64,000 nt of DNA from Leishmania infantum JPCM5 (taxonomy: Eukaryota; Euglenozoa; Kinetoplastea; Trypanosomatida; Trypanosomatidae), in assembly GCF_000002875.2 (NCBI RefSeq), contig NC_009418.2, forward strand, positions 62,001-126,000, read 5' to 3'. Numbering within the stretch: position 1 is the first letter of the stretch; each line of letters opens with the position of its first letter. Shown here one piece after another: positions 41,335 through 50,225 of this stretch. Under the pieces are notes generated by a model, which was not told the DNA's origin, ran no database searches, and was given only the letters and a program-made list of their open reading frames with translations. The position numbers and the translations under genes are program-made.

Positions 41335-43511
41335 GAGGTGTGTGCAAGGCGACGGCACAGCGGAAGAGCAGGCGTGTGTGTGCGTGAAGGGCTATCTATG
41401 TGTAAAGGGTTTGTGTGGTTGTAGGCAACGCTGGGAAAAGGCAGGTGGCGGTGTTGGTGGGGAGGGGGGAAGGGGAGGAAGCGCCTCACAGAGCAACATG
41501 CATACGTCTGTAGGTCCAGGTGTGCGAGTCTCTTGATCTTCGCATCTATCCCCGTCTGCCTTCTCACTAGTTCTCTTACGGAATCGCCCCCTCCCCCTCT
41601 TCTTTCCTTTTCTCTGCATGATGCACATGCTTGTATGTGCTGCTGAAAATGTTTGTGCTCTTTCGAATCCCCTGTCCAGTGCGCGTGTGATTCGATGTCC
41701 GTCGCCCGTCGTCTTCGCTGACGCGAAGAGGTGCGACCTCATGCACGCAGCGTACCCTGTTAGCCACGCATGACGGAGACAGGTGCACACCCTTCCCCGA
41801 CCGATTGGTTCAGGTCCGCACGCAACTAATGTGCCGATGGGAGGGCGGGGGTGACTGTGTGTGCATACGTATCGTCGCCCTGTGTTTCCATCTCCTTTCC
41901 TCTCCCTGTCGCCACCAATGCCGCGGCGCATTTCTTTGTTCTACTCCGCCAAGTTGATCACCGGACAGCCCTATACGGCGTTATTCTTTTCGAAACCTTT
42001 TCTCCACCCTCCCACCTCCGTCGGTGGCGCTGCTCGGCTCGTGTGTGTGTGTGTGTGCATGGCCGGGTACGTATGCGTGCCGTTGTGTGCACCACCGCCG
42101 CCGCCACGTGAGGCCAGCCACACCTCCCCCTGCCCTCCTCTTCTGTTCACCGCATATTTTCATCCGCTGTTCCCTGTTGCTTTATTTTCCCTTTTTTCCT
42201 CTTCCCGGGCCGTTTCGTCAGGCAGCGTGCGGCCGCGTTTGGCTCCGTTCCTGGCGGCGTTCTGCCAACTCGTTGATGCAATGTGTACGTGTGTAACGCC
42301 CAACGGTTGGGGCTGTGCTTCTCCTCCCCTTCGCACCAATCATGGGTGGTCATCACACCCATATATGCATACCGATGCCCCTGCCCAGAGATGTGCACGT
42401 GAGCTTGCATGCCTCAACACAAGACGCCTCGCAACTCATGCGGCAGCTTAGCACCGCGTCGAGGGAGGGAGGCGGTGATGTTCTTTCTTTTTTAGGGTTC
42501 AATGGATGCTTCGTGTCTGCTACTCCGTCTCCTCATCATGCTTTCTGTATTGCTTTCTTCCCTCGTCTGCATTTTTCCTCTGCGCACATCCGCAGGTGGG
42601 CATGTGTGTGTATATGTGCACATATATATATATATGTACGTATCTGCGTTTTCGTGTGTGGCCCAGCTGTATCGCTCGGTGGTGTGCACGACAGGGCGAG
42701 GTTGCGTGGGTGTGTGTAATCTTGCTTGCGCGCCATGCCATTCTCAGTACTGTTTCTTTGTCTGGTTCCCAGTAGCCCTCATATACGCGATGGGTGTGCA
42801 ACAGTCCCAGAACCGAAACAAGGAGCACTAGCAATCAGTGCAGCACTCTCTGCAAGGGGCTTCTCCCCTCACCTCCTCCTGCGACTCCGTCCCCCCCCCC
42901 TTCCCACACTGCACGCACTCGCGTCTCTTTTTTCTTTCGCTCAAGACGCGGTGCCGATCCGCGCACGATCCATGCGCATCCATGGAGTACTGGGTGGTTG
43001 GTGGGGGGCAGCGCCGACGCGTGAGGGAGAGGGCCGGCGGGCGGGGAGATGGCAGTGAAGGGGTGGAAGCGAAACAGGGATGCACAGGAAAAGCTCCATG
43101 GAGCGCAGAGACAGTCACACGTGCACACAGTGCTAGACTTCATCTTACGAGTCATGAGGTAGTGGTGCCGCTTTCCTTGTATGTTGTGTGGGGTGTGAGG
43201 GTGGAGAAAGGCGGGGGTGCCTGCTTGCATGCCTGTCCGCCTCTCTCTCTATGCATAAGCCAAGCAATGCGTGAAGAGAGCTGGCCTCCCTGTACGATGG
43301 CGCCTCCAGTCCGCCGGCGCCATCCGTCCCTGCTGCTCTTACGTCTCTCGGTTCTCTGCGATGATCTCAATGCACCCCCACCCCCGGCTACTCCATCCTG
43401 CGCCTCCTCCTCCCCCCCCCGCCCCTACCCTCATCTCACCTCGCCTCACGTTGCTTCCCGCACATCAGCCTCGCTGAGGGGATTCCATACGGGAGGGCTC
43501 CCTCGCCGACC
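41335..43511. other. Intergenic spacer
   Basis: About 2.2 kb without a credible gene. It contains a G-rich run at 41459-41475, TG/TA repeats near 42600, and a long C-rich tract before MON1. Confidence 0.6.
43390..43468 (+). promoter_or_regulatory. Candidate SL trans-splice acceptor for MON1
   Basis: Very C-rich pyrimidine tract ending CCGCACATCAG, with the AG at 43467-43468, 44 nt before the ATG. Confidence 0.5.
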
Positions 43512-45551
43512 ATGTCGATGAGCCGCCCAGCCGCTGTCTTGCATGCCGGGAGCGACGATGGCAAAAAGGATGACCCGATGGCTGTACTCTGGCAGCATGA
43601 ACGGCACGTGCTGGTGTTGACACGGGCCGGCAAGCCCATCTTTTCTCAGCATGGCCGCGAAGAGCAGCTCAGTCCACTGTGTGCCCTCCTTCAAGTGCTG
43701 CTGCACATACACGAAGACAAGGAGAGCGGCGACGAGCAAAGCCGGGGGCCGTCCCAGCCTGTTCCCAGATCGGATGGCGCCGTATCTTCTGCGGCCGTGA
43801 GGGATGAGTTGCGCCAGGTGGTCTACTACCGCTCAAGGTCGACGTCCGGCCAGGTCTCGCATCAAGGTGACGTGAACGCGCAAGTGCAAGCCCTGACACT
43901 CTTCTTCTACGTTCAGGGTGAGCTGATCTACCTCATGTCAGTGCGCAGCGTGGCCCCCTCACTGCCAGCAGGCGCCGTGGAGATGTCGAGCGCGGAGGGA
44001 GAATGCGAAGCGCCGCCACTGGCTAGCTGCTGCCTGGCGCAGCTACGGCATGTCCACCACTGCATCCTACTCGTGCTTCCCACCGTGAACACCCTGCTGG
44101 CGAGGTCACCCGGGCTGGACGTCATGGCCACGTACACCTCGGCCGACCGTGCGGCGCTTCGAGAGCTCATCGAGTCCCACCAGACAGAGCTGACATACGC
44201 TGTTGGCGCGGTGGCCACGCTGGCCCTCAGCGTAGAGAAGCGTCGAGTTGTGGAAAGAGCGCTGCTGTGCTGTTACCGCAGCTGCGCCGACGCCGCCGTC
44301 GGGCCGCCGGCACACCAGCTGTTCAGCTTTCTGTACTTTAAAAACTACCTCGTGGCCGCCGTCGGACCTCCCGAGACCTACGCCGCAGACCCGAAGGTCT
44401 CTGTGTCCGCGCCCCTTGCACTGGGACCTGACACTGCGCTCTGCGGCTGTCTTCATGTCGACGACGCGCTTCTCCTGTACCGCTACGCTCGCTCGCTGAT
44501 CTTGCGGCAGCTGGGGGAGGCGTGGGTGCCGGTGTGTCTGCCGCGCTTCAACAGCACCGGCTACCTCTGGTGCTACGCCGTCAACTTCACTCGCTACGCG
44601 CGGGAGCTCCGTCAGCAGCAAGGCAGGACGGTATGGCCAAAGGTGTGGGAAGAGCACACGGAGCTCGATTTAATGCTCCTGCACGTGTCTGCCTCGCAGG
44701 ATGACTTCACGGCGCTGTCTCGCAGCACCCGACGCTTCGCGCAGATCCTTTACGCGCCCGCCGTGGGGGACAGCTTTTACTATCGGTTGGAGGAAGAACT
44801 CTACTACCGTACACCGGCCCCCTTGACGGAACTCCTGTCCTCGTCCCACATGTCGGTGACCACCTGCTCCTCGCGTGACCTGCCTGGCTGCACTGGCGGG
44901 GTGCCGCTGTGGTATGGCGTGGTCATCCAAGGCGGCGACGCATCCTTCCTCAACGCTGCTCAAGGCGAAGAGTCCAAGGCAACAACGCGGGCGGCCGCAG
45001 CAGCCACGCGCGCGCTCGACTGTCCTTCAGCGAGCATTCGGCTGCTGTTTGAGAGTCAGCCGTCACCGTTGCTCAACATCGCCACCGTGGAGAATGTGAA
45101 GGAGTTCCGGCAGCTTGCGGCGCGCTACCAGGCGCAGCTGCGTGCTGCACCCGCCTCTTCTTCAGCTCCTTGCATGCTGTTTGTGCGCCACAACAGCGCC
45201 CTCGCCTTCGCAGTGGTTCAGCCGACCCCGGCCACGCTGGCGGCACTGGCCGAGCAATTCTTTTCGCCGAAGAATCCGTTCGATGTGCCAACTGATGGCA
45301 CTGCCGCTGGCGGCGACGCTGAAGAGTTTAAGGAGGGCCGATTCAGTGTGGCCGCAGCCTCTCACCGCGGCGTATCTTATACTGCCTGGGTGGAGGCCGT
45401 TCGTGCGCTTGGCGTAGCGGAGCTCACGGTTGTGTTCGCGGCTTCCACACCGGAGGCCATGGCGTGGTATTGGGTGGCACACATCTTGTTCATGGCAGTG
45501 CAGCGGCGCAGCCACTTCATTGTACGTCAGCTGATCGGTGATCGTCGGTGA
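43512..45551 (+). CDS. MON1: MON1-like subunit of the Mon1-Ccz1 Rab7 GEF
   Basis: 679-aa protein. RHVLVLTRAGKPIFSQHGRE (31-50), then EQLSPLCALLQVLL, is the hallmark start of the first longin domain of the Mon1/SAND family. FFYVQGELIYLMSVRS (131-146) matches its next strands. Further longin-like blocks follow, including the FLYFKNYLVAAV and LHVSASQDDFTAL segments in the middle longin domain and AWVEAVRALGVAELTVVFAA in the C-terminal one. It is slightly longer than metazoan MON1 (about 550 aa) because of Ser/Ala/Gly-rich linkers. In other eukaryotes Mon1 with Ccz1 activates Rab7 on late endosomes, displaces Rab5 activation and also serves autophagosome fusion. The partner is not in this window. 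The C-terminal third is more diverged than the first longin domain, but the family call is firm. Confidence 0.88.
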   Translation: MSMSRPAAVLHAGSDDGKKDDPMAVLWQHERHVLVLTRAGKPIFSQHGREEQLSPLCALLQVLLHIHEDKESGDEQSRGPSQPVPRSDGAVSSAAVRDELRQVVYYRSRSTSGQVSHQGDVNAQVQALTLFFYVQGELIYLMSVRSVAPSLPAGAVEMSSAEGECEAPPLASCCLAQLRHVHHCILLVLPTVNTLLARSPGLDVMATYTSADRAALRELIESHQTELTYAVGAVATLALSVEKRRVVERALLCCYRSCADAAVGPPAHQLFSFLYFKNYLVAAVGPPETYAADPKVSVSAPLALGPDTALCGCLHVDDALLLYRYARSLILRQLGEAWVPVCLPRFNSTGYLWCYAVNFTRYARELRQQQGRTVWPKVWEEHTELDLMLLHVSASQDDFTALSRSTRRFAQILYAPAVGDSFYYRLEEELYYRTPAPLTELLSSSHMSVTTCSSRDLPGCTGGVPLWYGVVIQGGDASFLNAAQGEESKATTRAAAAATRALDCPSASIRLLFESQPSPLLNIATVENVKEFRQLAARYQAQLRAAPASSSAPCMLFVRHNSALAFAVVQPTPATLAALAEQFFSPKNPFDVPTDGTAAGGDAEEFKEGRFSVAAASHRGVSYTAWVEAVRALGVAELTVVFAASTPEAMAWYWVAHILFMAVQRRSHFIVRQLIGDRR

Positions 45552-45895
45552 GATGATACAACCTCGAGAAGCGCGCTTGCGCATCAGAGAATGGCAACGG
45601 CGTTGGTGAAAGGTTTGAGTATGCGTGACTGGGCGCATGTCTGCGTGTGTGGCGGTGCTCCCCTCATCTTCCTCTCGCGTTCTCCTTTCCTTTTCCGCGT
45701 TGCTCGGCTGCTCCTTTCTTTACTTTTTTCTTCAAGTCTCGGTGAGAGGCCCCGCTCATGGCCGGCCGCGCCTCTCCGTGCTTAATGCCTCAGGGCCCAT
45801 TACCCCCTCTGTGAGAGCCCGAGCAGCCCCCTTATCCCTGCATATGCCGTGCCAGCTCTGGCAGTGGCGCGGCCGAGTGACTACAACGTAGAGAA

Positions 45896-46352
45896 GGCAG
45901 AGCAATGTATGGCTGCTGATGTCGGTAGCGGGGTCCTGGGTGGCGTGGCGTCGGAGTGAGCGGTGACAGTGCACACGCTTGCGTCATCCATATGGGAGGC
46001 AACGTGTCAGTGTGACTCCAACGCATCCTCTCCCCACCACACACACACATCCCCGGCCCTCACACCGACTACTTGGCGGAGAGTCTGAGCCACCCCGGCG
46101 GGGATGCGGCAGAGAGGGGGGCGACGGGCATAATGCGGGCAGCGGCTATGAAGCGACGTGGGAAGCGGGGTGTGGGCTGCGTTCGAGGCAGGGGCCGTGC
46201 TCCGACGACTGAGCCGGCGCATCGCCGTACCCGCGCGTCTCCCGCTGCTTTGCGCCACGCGATGGGTGCCTGTGACACGGGCCAGAGGGGGAGGGGCGGT
46301 GGTGGCGTGCAGTTCATGCGCCACGGTAGCGAAATGCACGCGTTGCCGAAGA
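45896..46352 (+). repeat. 457-bp direct repeat, copy 1
   Basis: Identical to 57342-57798 at a constant offset of 11446 bp, with one mismatch noticed (G at 46100, A at 57546) and no indel. Its first 70 bp include the last codons and stop region of the decaying frame seen upstream of copy 2. The sequence just before copy 1 is unrelated to that frame, so copy 1 looks like the derived copy. It is followed at once by an A-rich stretch (CAAAACAAAACC). It may be related to the degenerate SIDER retroposons of Leishmania 3' UTRs, but I cannot confirm that by eye. Confidence 0.95.
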
Positions 46353-46590
46353 CAAAACAAAACCGTACTTTGCGCATGTATGCGGTGTATTCCGCACGCC
46401 GTGTCGACCCGGGATAACACCGGCTCATTCACATGCAGAAATGCCTCCCTGTGCAGCGCGTTGTGTGTCGTGCATGACTTACGCGCCTACACGCCGTCCA
46501 CGGCTCCACCTTTCTCTTCTCCCGTGCTCCTTGTGTGCGATCGACCTGCAAAAAAAAACGAGTTAAGTCGTCTTTGAAGTGTGCGCTGCA

Positions 46591-46615
46591 TCGTCGCCCC
46601 TTTTTTTCTCCTCAG
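46591..46615 (+). promoter_or_regulatory. Candidate SL trans-splice acceptor for the Rrp9 gene
   Basis: Compact CCCC-T7-CTCCTCAG tract, with the AG at 46614-46615. Confidence 0.55.
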
Positions 46616-46864
46616 TTGTGGGCCACGAGTAGCGTTACGCTCAACCACAAAGACAGCTGCATCGGCTCCTACCCACACGCCTCTTCCGCACAGCCCTCAC
46701 ACACGCACACGGGACCGGCTGGAGCAGCGTGATAGGAGCGCGCATCAGAGCGCGTCTGCGTGTATACGTCGGTCTCCGTATTTTTCCCCTACCTGAGCAG
46801 CCGTGCGCGTCGGCCTGACCTCGAACCCGCCTCCTCACTCCACGTTGAAAGCACCGACGCTGTA

Positions 46865-49150
46865 ATGTTGTCCAAGAAGAAGGCGGCCAAGCGGGCAGCC
46901 ATCAGCGCCACTGTGCGCAGGGAACACCAGGCGCATGAGAAGCTAAGTCAGCAGAACACGCAGCTTCACACGTCGCGCAAGAAGGCTGCGGAGGCATCAA
47001 CGTCCTCAAGAGGCGCGGACGACTTTGTCGATCCCAAGAAGAGTCGCACAGTCCTGAACAGCGCCGATGCAGCGGAGGCGGTGGGCAGCGGCAACGGCAA
47101 CCGGGCGGCCATGATCCGCAGCCTCGGGGACCACATAAACACGCGCCTGCAGGAAGTGACGTTCGAGGACGATCTCGACGGTGACGTCTTTCACGAGCGC
47201 CGGGCGCAGTTGATGGAGGAGGCGCGGCTGGCGGCCGGCGTCAAGCAGCGCGACATGTCCACCTCCGTGCGACACTACCTCGGCCACCAAGCGGAGACGC
47301 ACGACCTGCACTCTGTGCGGATTGCCCACAACTGCAACTCCATTACGTGTGTGGCGGCCCTCGGTACAGACCGCATCGTGTATGGTGACAAGTCCGGAAA
47401 GGTGTATCTTGTAGACATATCCCTCGCGACCAGCGGGGCCGGCATGTCAGTCTCTGACAAGGCGGAGCTGCAGCGGCGGCGCAAGGTGCTTCTAGAGCCG
47501 GTACTGCCATCCGGCATCGTCTCGATAGCCGTCAGTGACACGACAGCGAACCGCCCCACGGCGCGCGATGTCTTCGAAAAGACAACGGTGGACATGTCGT
47601 GCCCGTCGTACGTGGCAGCTGGGGCCATCGACGGGTCCATCAGTGTGTGGGAGACTCTCACCAAGGCACACAAGGGACTTCTCTGCATGCACCGTAAGCC
47701 GATCACCGGGCTGCAGTTCCGCATGGACACCGCCACCCTCTACTCCAGCTGCGAGGACGGCACGCTGCGGGTGTGGGCCGTGCCGCAGATGATCGCCGTC
47801 GACAAGCTTTTCGGTCATGAAGGGCCCACCCATTTCCTGGATTGCCTGCGCAAGGAGACGGCGGCGACGGTTGGCGAGGACGGCACGATGCGCTTCTGGA
47901 AGATGGACGCGGCCACGCAGCAGGCGTACAACTACGCGCCGGCCCGGCTGCCGGAGAAGAGCTTCACCCCGGCCGCCGCCGCCGCCTCGCCGCCGCCGCC
48001 GCCTCCCAGCGTGGTTATGGACACCGTGGCGATGCTTAATGAGAGCATCATCGTCGCGGGTGCGAGGGACGGCGCCGTCGTGGTCTTCGACGTGAACCGT
48101 CGCAAGCCCCTTGTCGTCGTTCCAGCAGCGCACGGCTACGGCTTCATCGGCGACGGCACGGGGCTGGAAAAGGCAGCGGCGCAGCTCGCGGAGGAGGACG
48201 ATGGCGATCGAGTGGCACGTGAGCACGCGACGGCGCCGTCGTTCGGCACTGTCGATGCGCAGCGGCGTAATCCGAATCCCATCACCGCCGTGGCCGCCGT
48301 GCCATATGCCGATGTAGTAGCTACCGGCAGCTACGACGGAGTGGTACGCGTGTGGCACGTTGTCGGCGTTGGCGCCGGGGCCACGGCGCCGGGGAAGCGC
48401 ACAGATGACGGCCGAAACGGCGACGCGGCACCCTCATCCAGGAAGGGGACGGAGCCGCACCTGGTGCTAGTCGCAGAGCTGCCTGTTCGAGCCATTGTCA
48501 ACTCGCTTCGCTTCTGCAGCAACGGCGATGTACTCCTCATTGCCGCGGCGAAGGAGCCTCGGCGCGGTCGGTGGGTCGTGCAGTCGAGTGCGCGCAACGG
48601 CGTTTTGTTGGTGCCGCTCACCGATTCAGGGCGCAAGAAACTACAGGGAGTGCGCGGGGAAGTGGAGCACATCCCTGCGCAGCTCTTCGGCATCGACGAT
48701 GCCGCCGCCGAAGAAGACGCCGCTGGAGAAGAGGAGGAAGAAGCGCACGTGAGCGAGGCAGACGCCTCGAAAGCGGATCTCGACGCCAGCGGAGAGCTGC
48801 ACGCGAGCGACGGAGAGGACGGCGCCGGTCGCGATGAAGCAGAAGACGTCGCAGACATGTTTGACGTTGGCCCAGACGGCATGATGCGCTTCAGAGAGGG
48901 CGTGTCCCTCGCTGGCGAGGCTGCGGTCACCTCGAAGAAGAGGAAAAAGGGGAAGAGCGGCATGCCCAAAGTGCTTCGGCAGAGCAAGAAGCTTTCCGAC
49001 GTGACCGTGGCGCGCGACTCCGGCAGCCACAAGAAGAAGGCGCTGTCGGCAAAGAAGGCCAAGCGCGTCGAGGCTAAGAGCGAGAAGCTTCATGCGTCCA
49101 ACGCTGCTCTCGCAACGACCAAGAAGGCGATGAAGCGGGCGAAGGCGTGA
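46865..49150 (+). CDS. RRP9: Rrp9/U3-55K-like WD40 protein of the U3 snoRNP
   Basis: 761-aa protein. The ATG at 46865 starts MLSKKKAAKR; 35 codons open upstream are leader-like. A Lys-rich N terminus and an acidic/helical stretch (FEDDLDGDVFHERRAQLMEE, 100-119) precede WD40 repeats running from about 155 to 630. HNCNSITCVAALGTDRIVYG, KPITGLQFRMDTATLYSSCE, then DGTLRVWAVPQM and KLFGHEGPTHFLDCLRKE, then AATVGEDGTMRFWK, follow the Rrp9 pattern of shell repeats closely (human Rrp9: DAVSGLAFRRGTHQLYS, then TLFGHQD). A Pro run and a Thr/Gly/Asp-rich insert interrupt the later blades. An acidic Glu/Asp patch (about 615-680) and a Lys-rich tail (about 700-761) give the nucleolar-protein look. Rrp9 binds the U3 box B/C motif and acts in early 18S rRNA processing. 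Confidence 0.85.
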   Translation: MLSKKKAAKRAAISATVRREHQAHEKLSQQNTQLHTSRKKAAEASTSSRGADDFVDPKKSRTVLNSADAAEAVGSGNGNRAAMIRSLGDHINTRLQEVTFEDDLDGDVFHERRAQLMEEARLAAGVKQRDMSTSVRHYLGHQAETHDLHSVRIAHNCNSITCVAALGTDRIVYGDKSGKVYLVDISLATSGAGMSVSDKAELQRRRKVLLEPVLPSGIVSIAVSDTTANRPTARDVFEKTTVDMSCPSYVAAGAIDGSISVWETLTKAHKGLLCMHRKPITGLQFRMDTATLYSSCEDGTLRVWAVPQMIAVDKLFGHEGPTHFLDCLRKETAATVGEDGTMRFWKMDAATQQAYNYAPARLPEKSFTPAAAAASPPPPPPSVVMDTVAMLNESIIVAGARDGAVVVFDVNRRKPLVVVPAAHGYGFIGDGTGLEKAAAQLAEEDDGDRVAREHATAPSFGTVDAQRRNPNPITAVAAVPYADVVATGSYDGVVRVWHVVGVGAGATAPGKRTDDGRNGDAAPSSRKGTEPHLVLVAELPVRAIVNSLRFCSNGDVLLIAAAKEPRRGRWVVQSSARNGVLLVPLTDSGRKKLQGVRGEVEHIPAQLFGIDDAAAEEDAAGEEEEEAHVSEADASKADLDASGELHASDGEDGAGRDEAEDVADMFDVGPDGMMRFREGVSLAGEAAVTSKKRKKGKSGMPKVLRQSKKLSDVTVARDSGSHKKKALSAKKAKRVEAKSEKLHASNAALATTKKAMKRAKA

Positions 49151-50225
49151 AGTGCAGGAGTGTCGCGTGTCTGCGTGCATGCACTTTGTGTAGGCCTGTG
49201 CGCGCGCGCATACTTGCGGGTCGGTGTTTGTATGCGTCGGCGGGTGTGCGTGTGCGCAAGCGGGGGGATGTGGGGGAGGAGAAGAGTGCGGTGACGTGCC
49301 CCCGCCCCGCCCTCTTTATCTCTCTCTCTCAGCCGTGCTGTGTGTTTGTTTTTGGCTTTGGTTCCTCTCACTTGTTTCGCTAACTGTGATGCCGTTAACG
49401 TGTCGAATAAGTCCGAAGTGTTTTCTTGCGTTTTACGCCTACGCTTTCGTATGCGTGTGCGCGTGGGCGTGGGTGGGCGCTCGCTCTCGCTTGTACGAAT
49501 CTGTCTGCGTCCGTGCTTGTCCGCGCTCCGTCGTTTCACGCGTGCAGACAACTCCCTCACTGATAGACTCGCGCGTCATCTTTGGATGCCTCAGTCGATC
49601 GTGAATTTGTGCATGCGCGTTTCTCGTTTCTCGTTCCAACTCAAATCTGCAGCCCCACGCTGCACACGCAGATGCCACGCACGCGTAAACGAACGAAGCC
49701 CAACTGGACAGCTCATCAGAAGCGAAGGTGGACGAGGCGACGTGCTCGGTTGCGTGGGGGGGGCGCGCGCGCATGTGGTATGAGCCCAGCATTCCGTCTC
49801 CCTCGTAAATCCCTTCACTCTACCTTTTTGTGTGCGACGGAGGTTTTCTGTTTCCCCCGTCAGCAGGAGACACTGTCGGCGAACTGTATCGGCGACTTTG
49901 ACCGCATGACCGCCATCTCTTCCCGTCCTTCCTCTCGTCCTTCTCCTCCCCCACACATGGAGTGCACATTTTCTGTGTGCTCCGCCGTCTCGCCCCTTCT
50001 CCGCACGACGGTCGCGTATCGCTGCGTGCACGTGCACACGCATAACTCTGCGCGTTTTCGCCTATGTAAGATCGACGTCGCCGGAGCGGCCACCTCATCA
50101 CCGCCGGTGCACATACACACACACACACGCACACGCACCAGAGCGCGCGCACTGAGGCGTCCGCCTTTCCGTGTTTGGCCCTCCGTCGCCGCCCTACCAC
50201 CACCCCTACACACAGTAGCACTATC
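49151..50225. other. Intergenic spacer
   Basis: About 1.1 kb of TG-rich and C/T-rich spacer. No gene was recognised. Confidence 0.6.
49918..49962 (+). promoter_or_regulatory. Candidate SL trans-splice acceptor for the PUS1-like gene
   Basis: C/T tract, then ACATGGAG with the AG at 49961-49962. A second possible acceptor is the ACACAG at 50210-50215, which would leave a 10-nt leader. Confidence 0.35.

Larger units (their letters stand above)
45552..46864. other. Spacer between MON1 and Rrp9 carrying repeat copy 1
   Basis: Non-coding spacer. The middle (45896-46352) is one arm of the 457-bp direct repeat described separately. The right end carries a C/T tract. No gene was seen. Confidence 0.7.
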
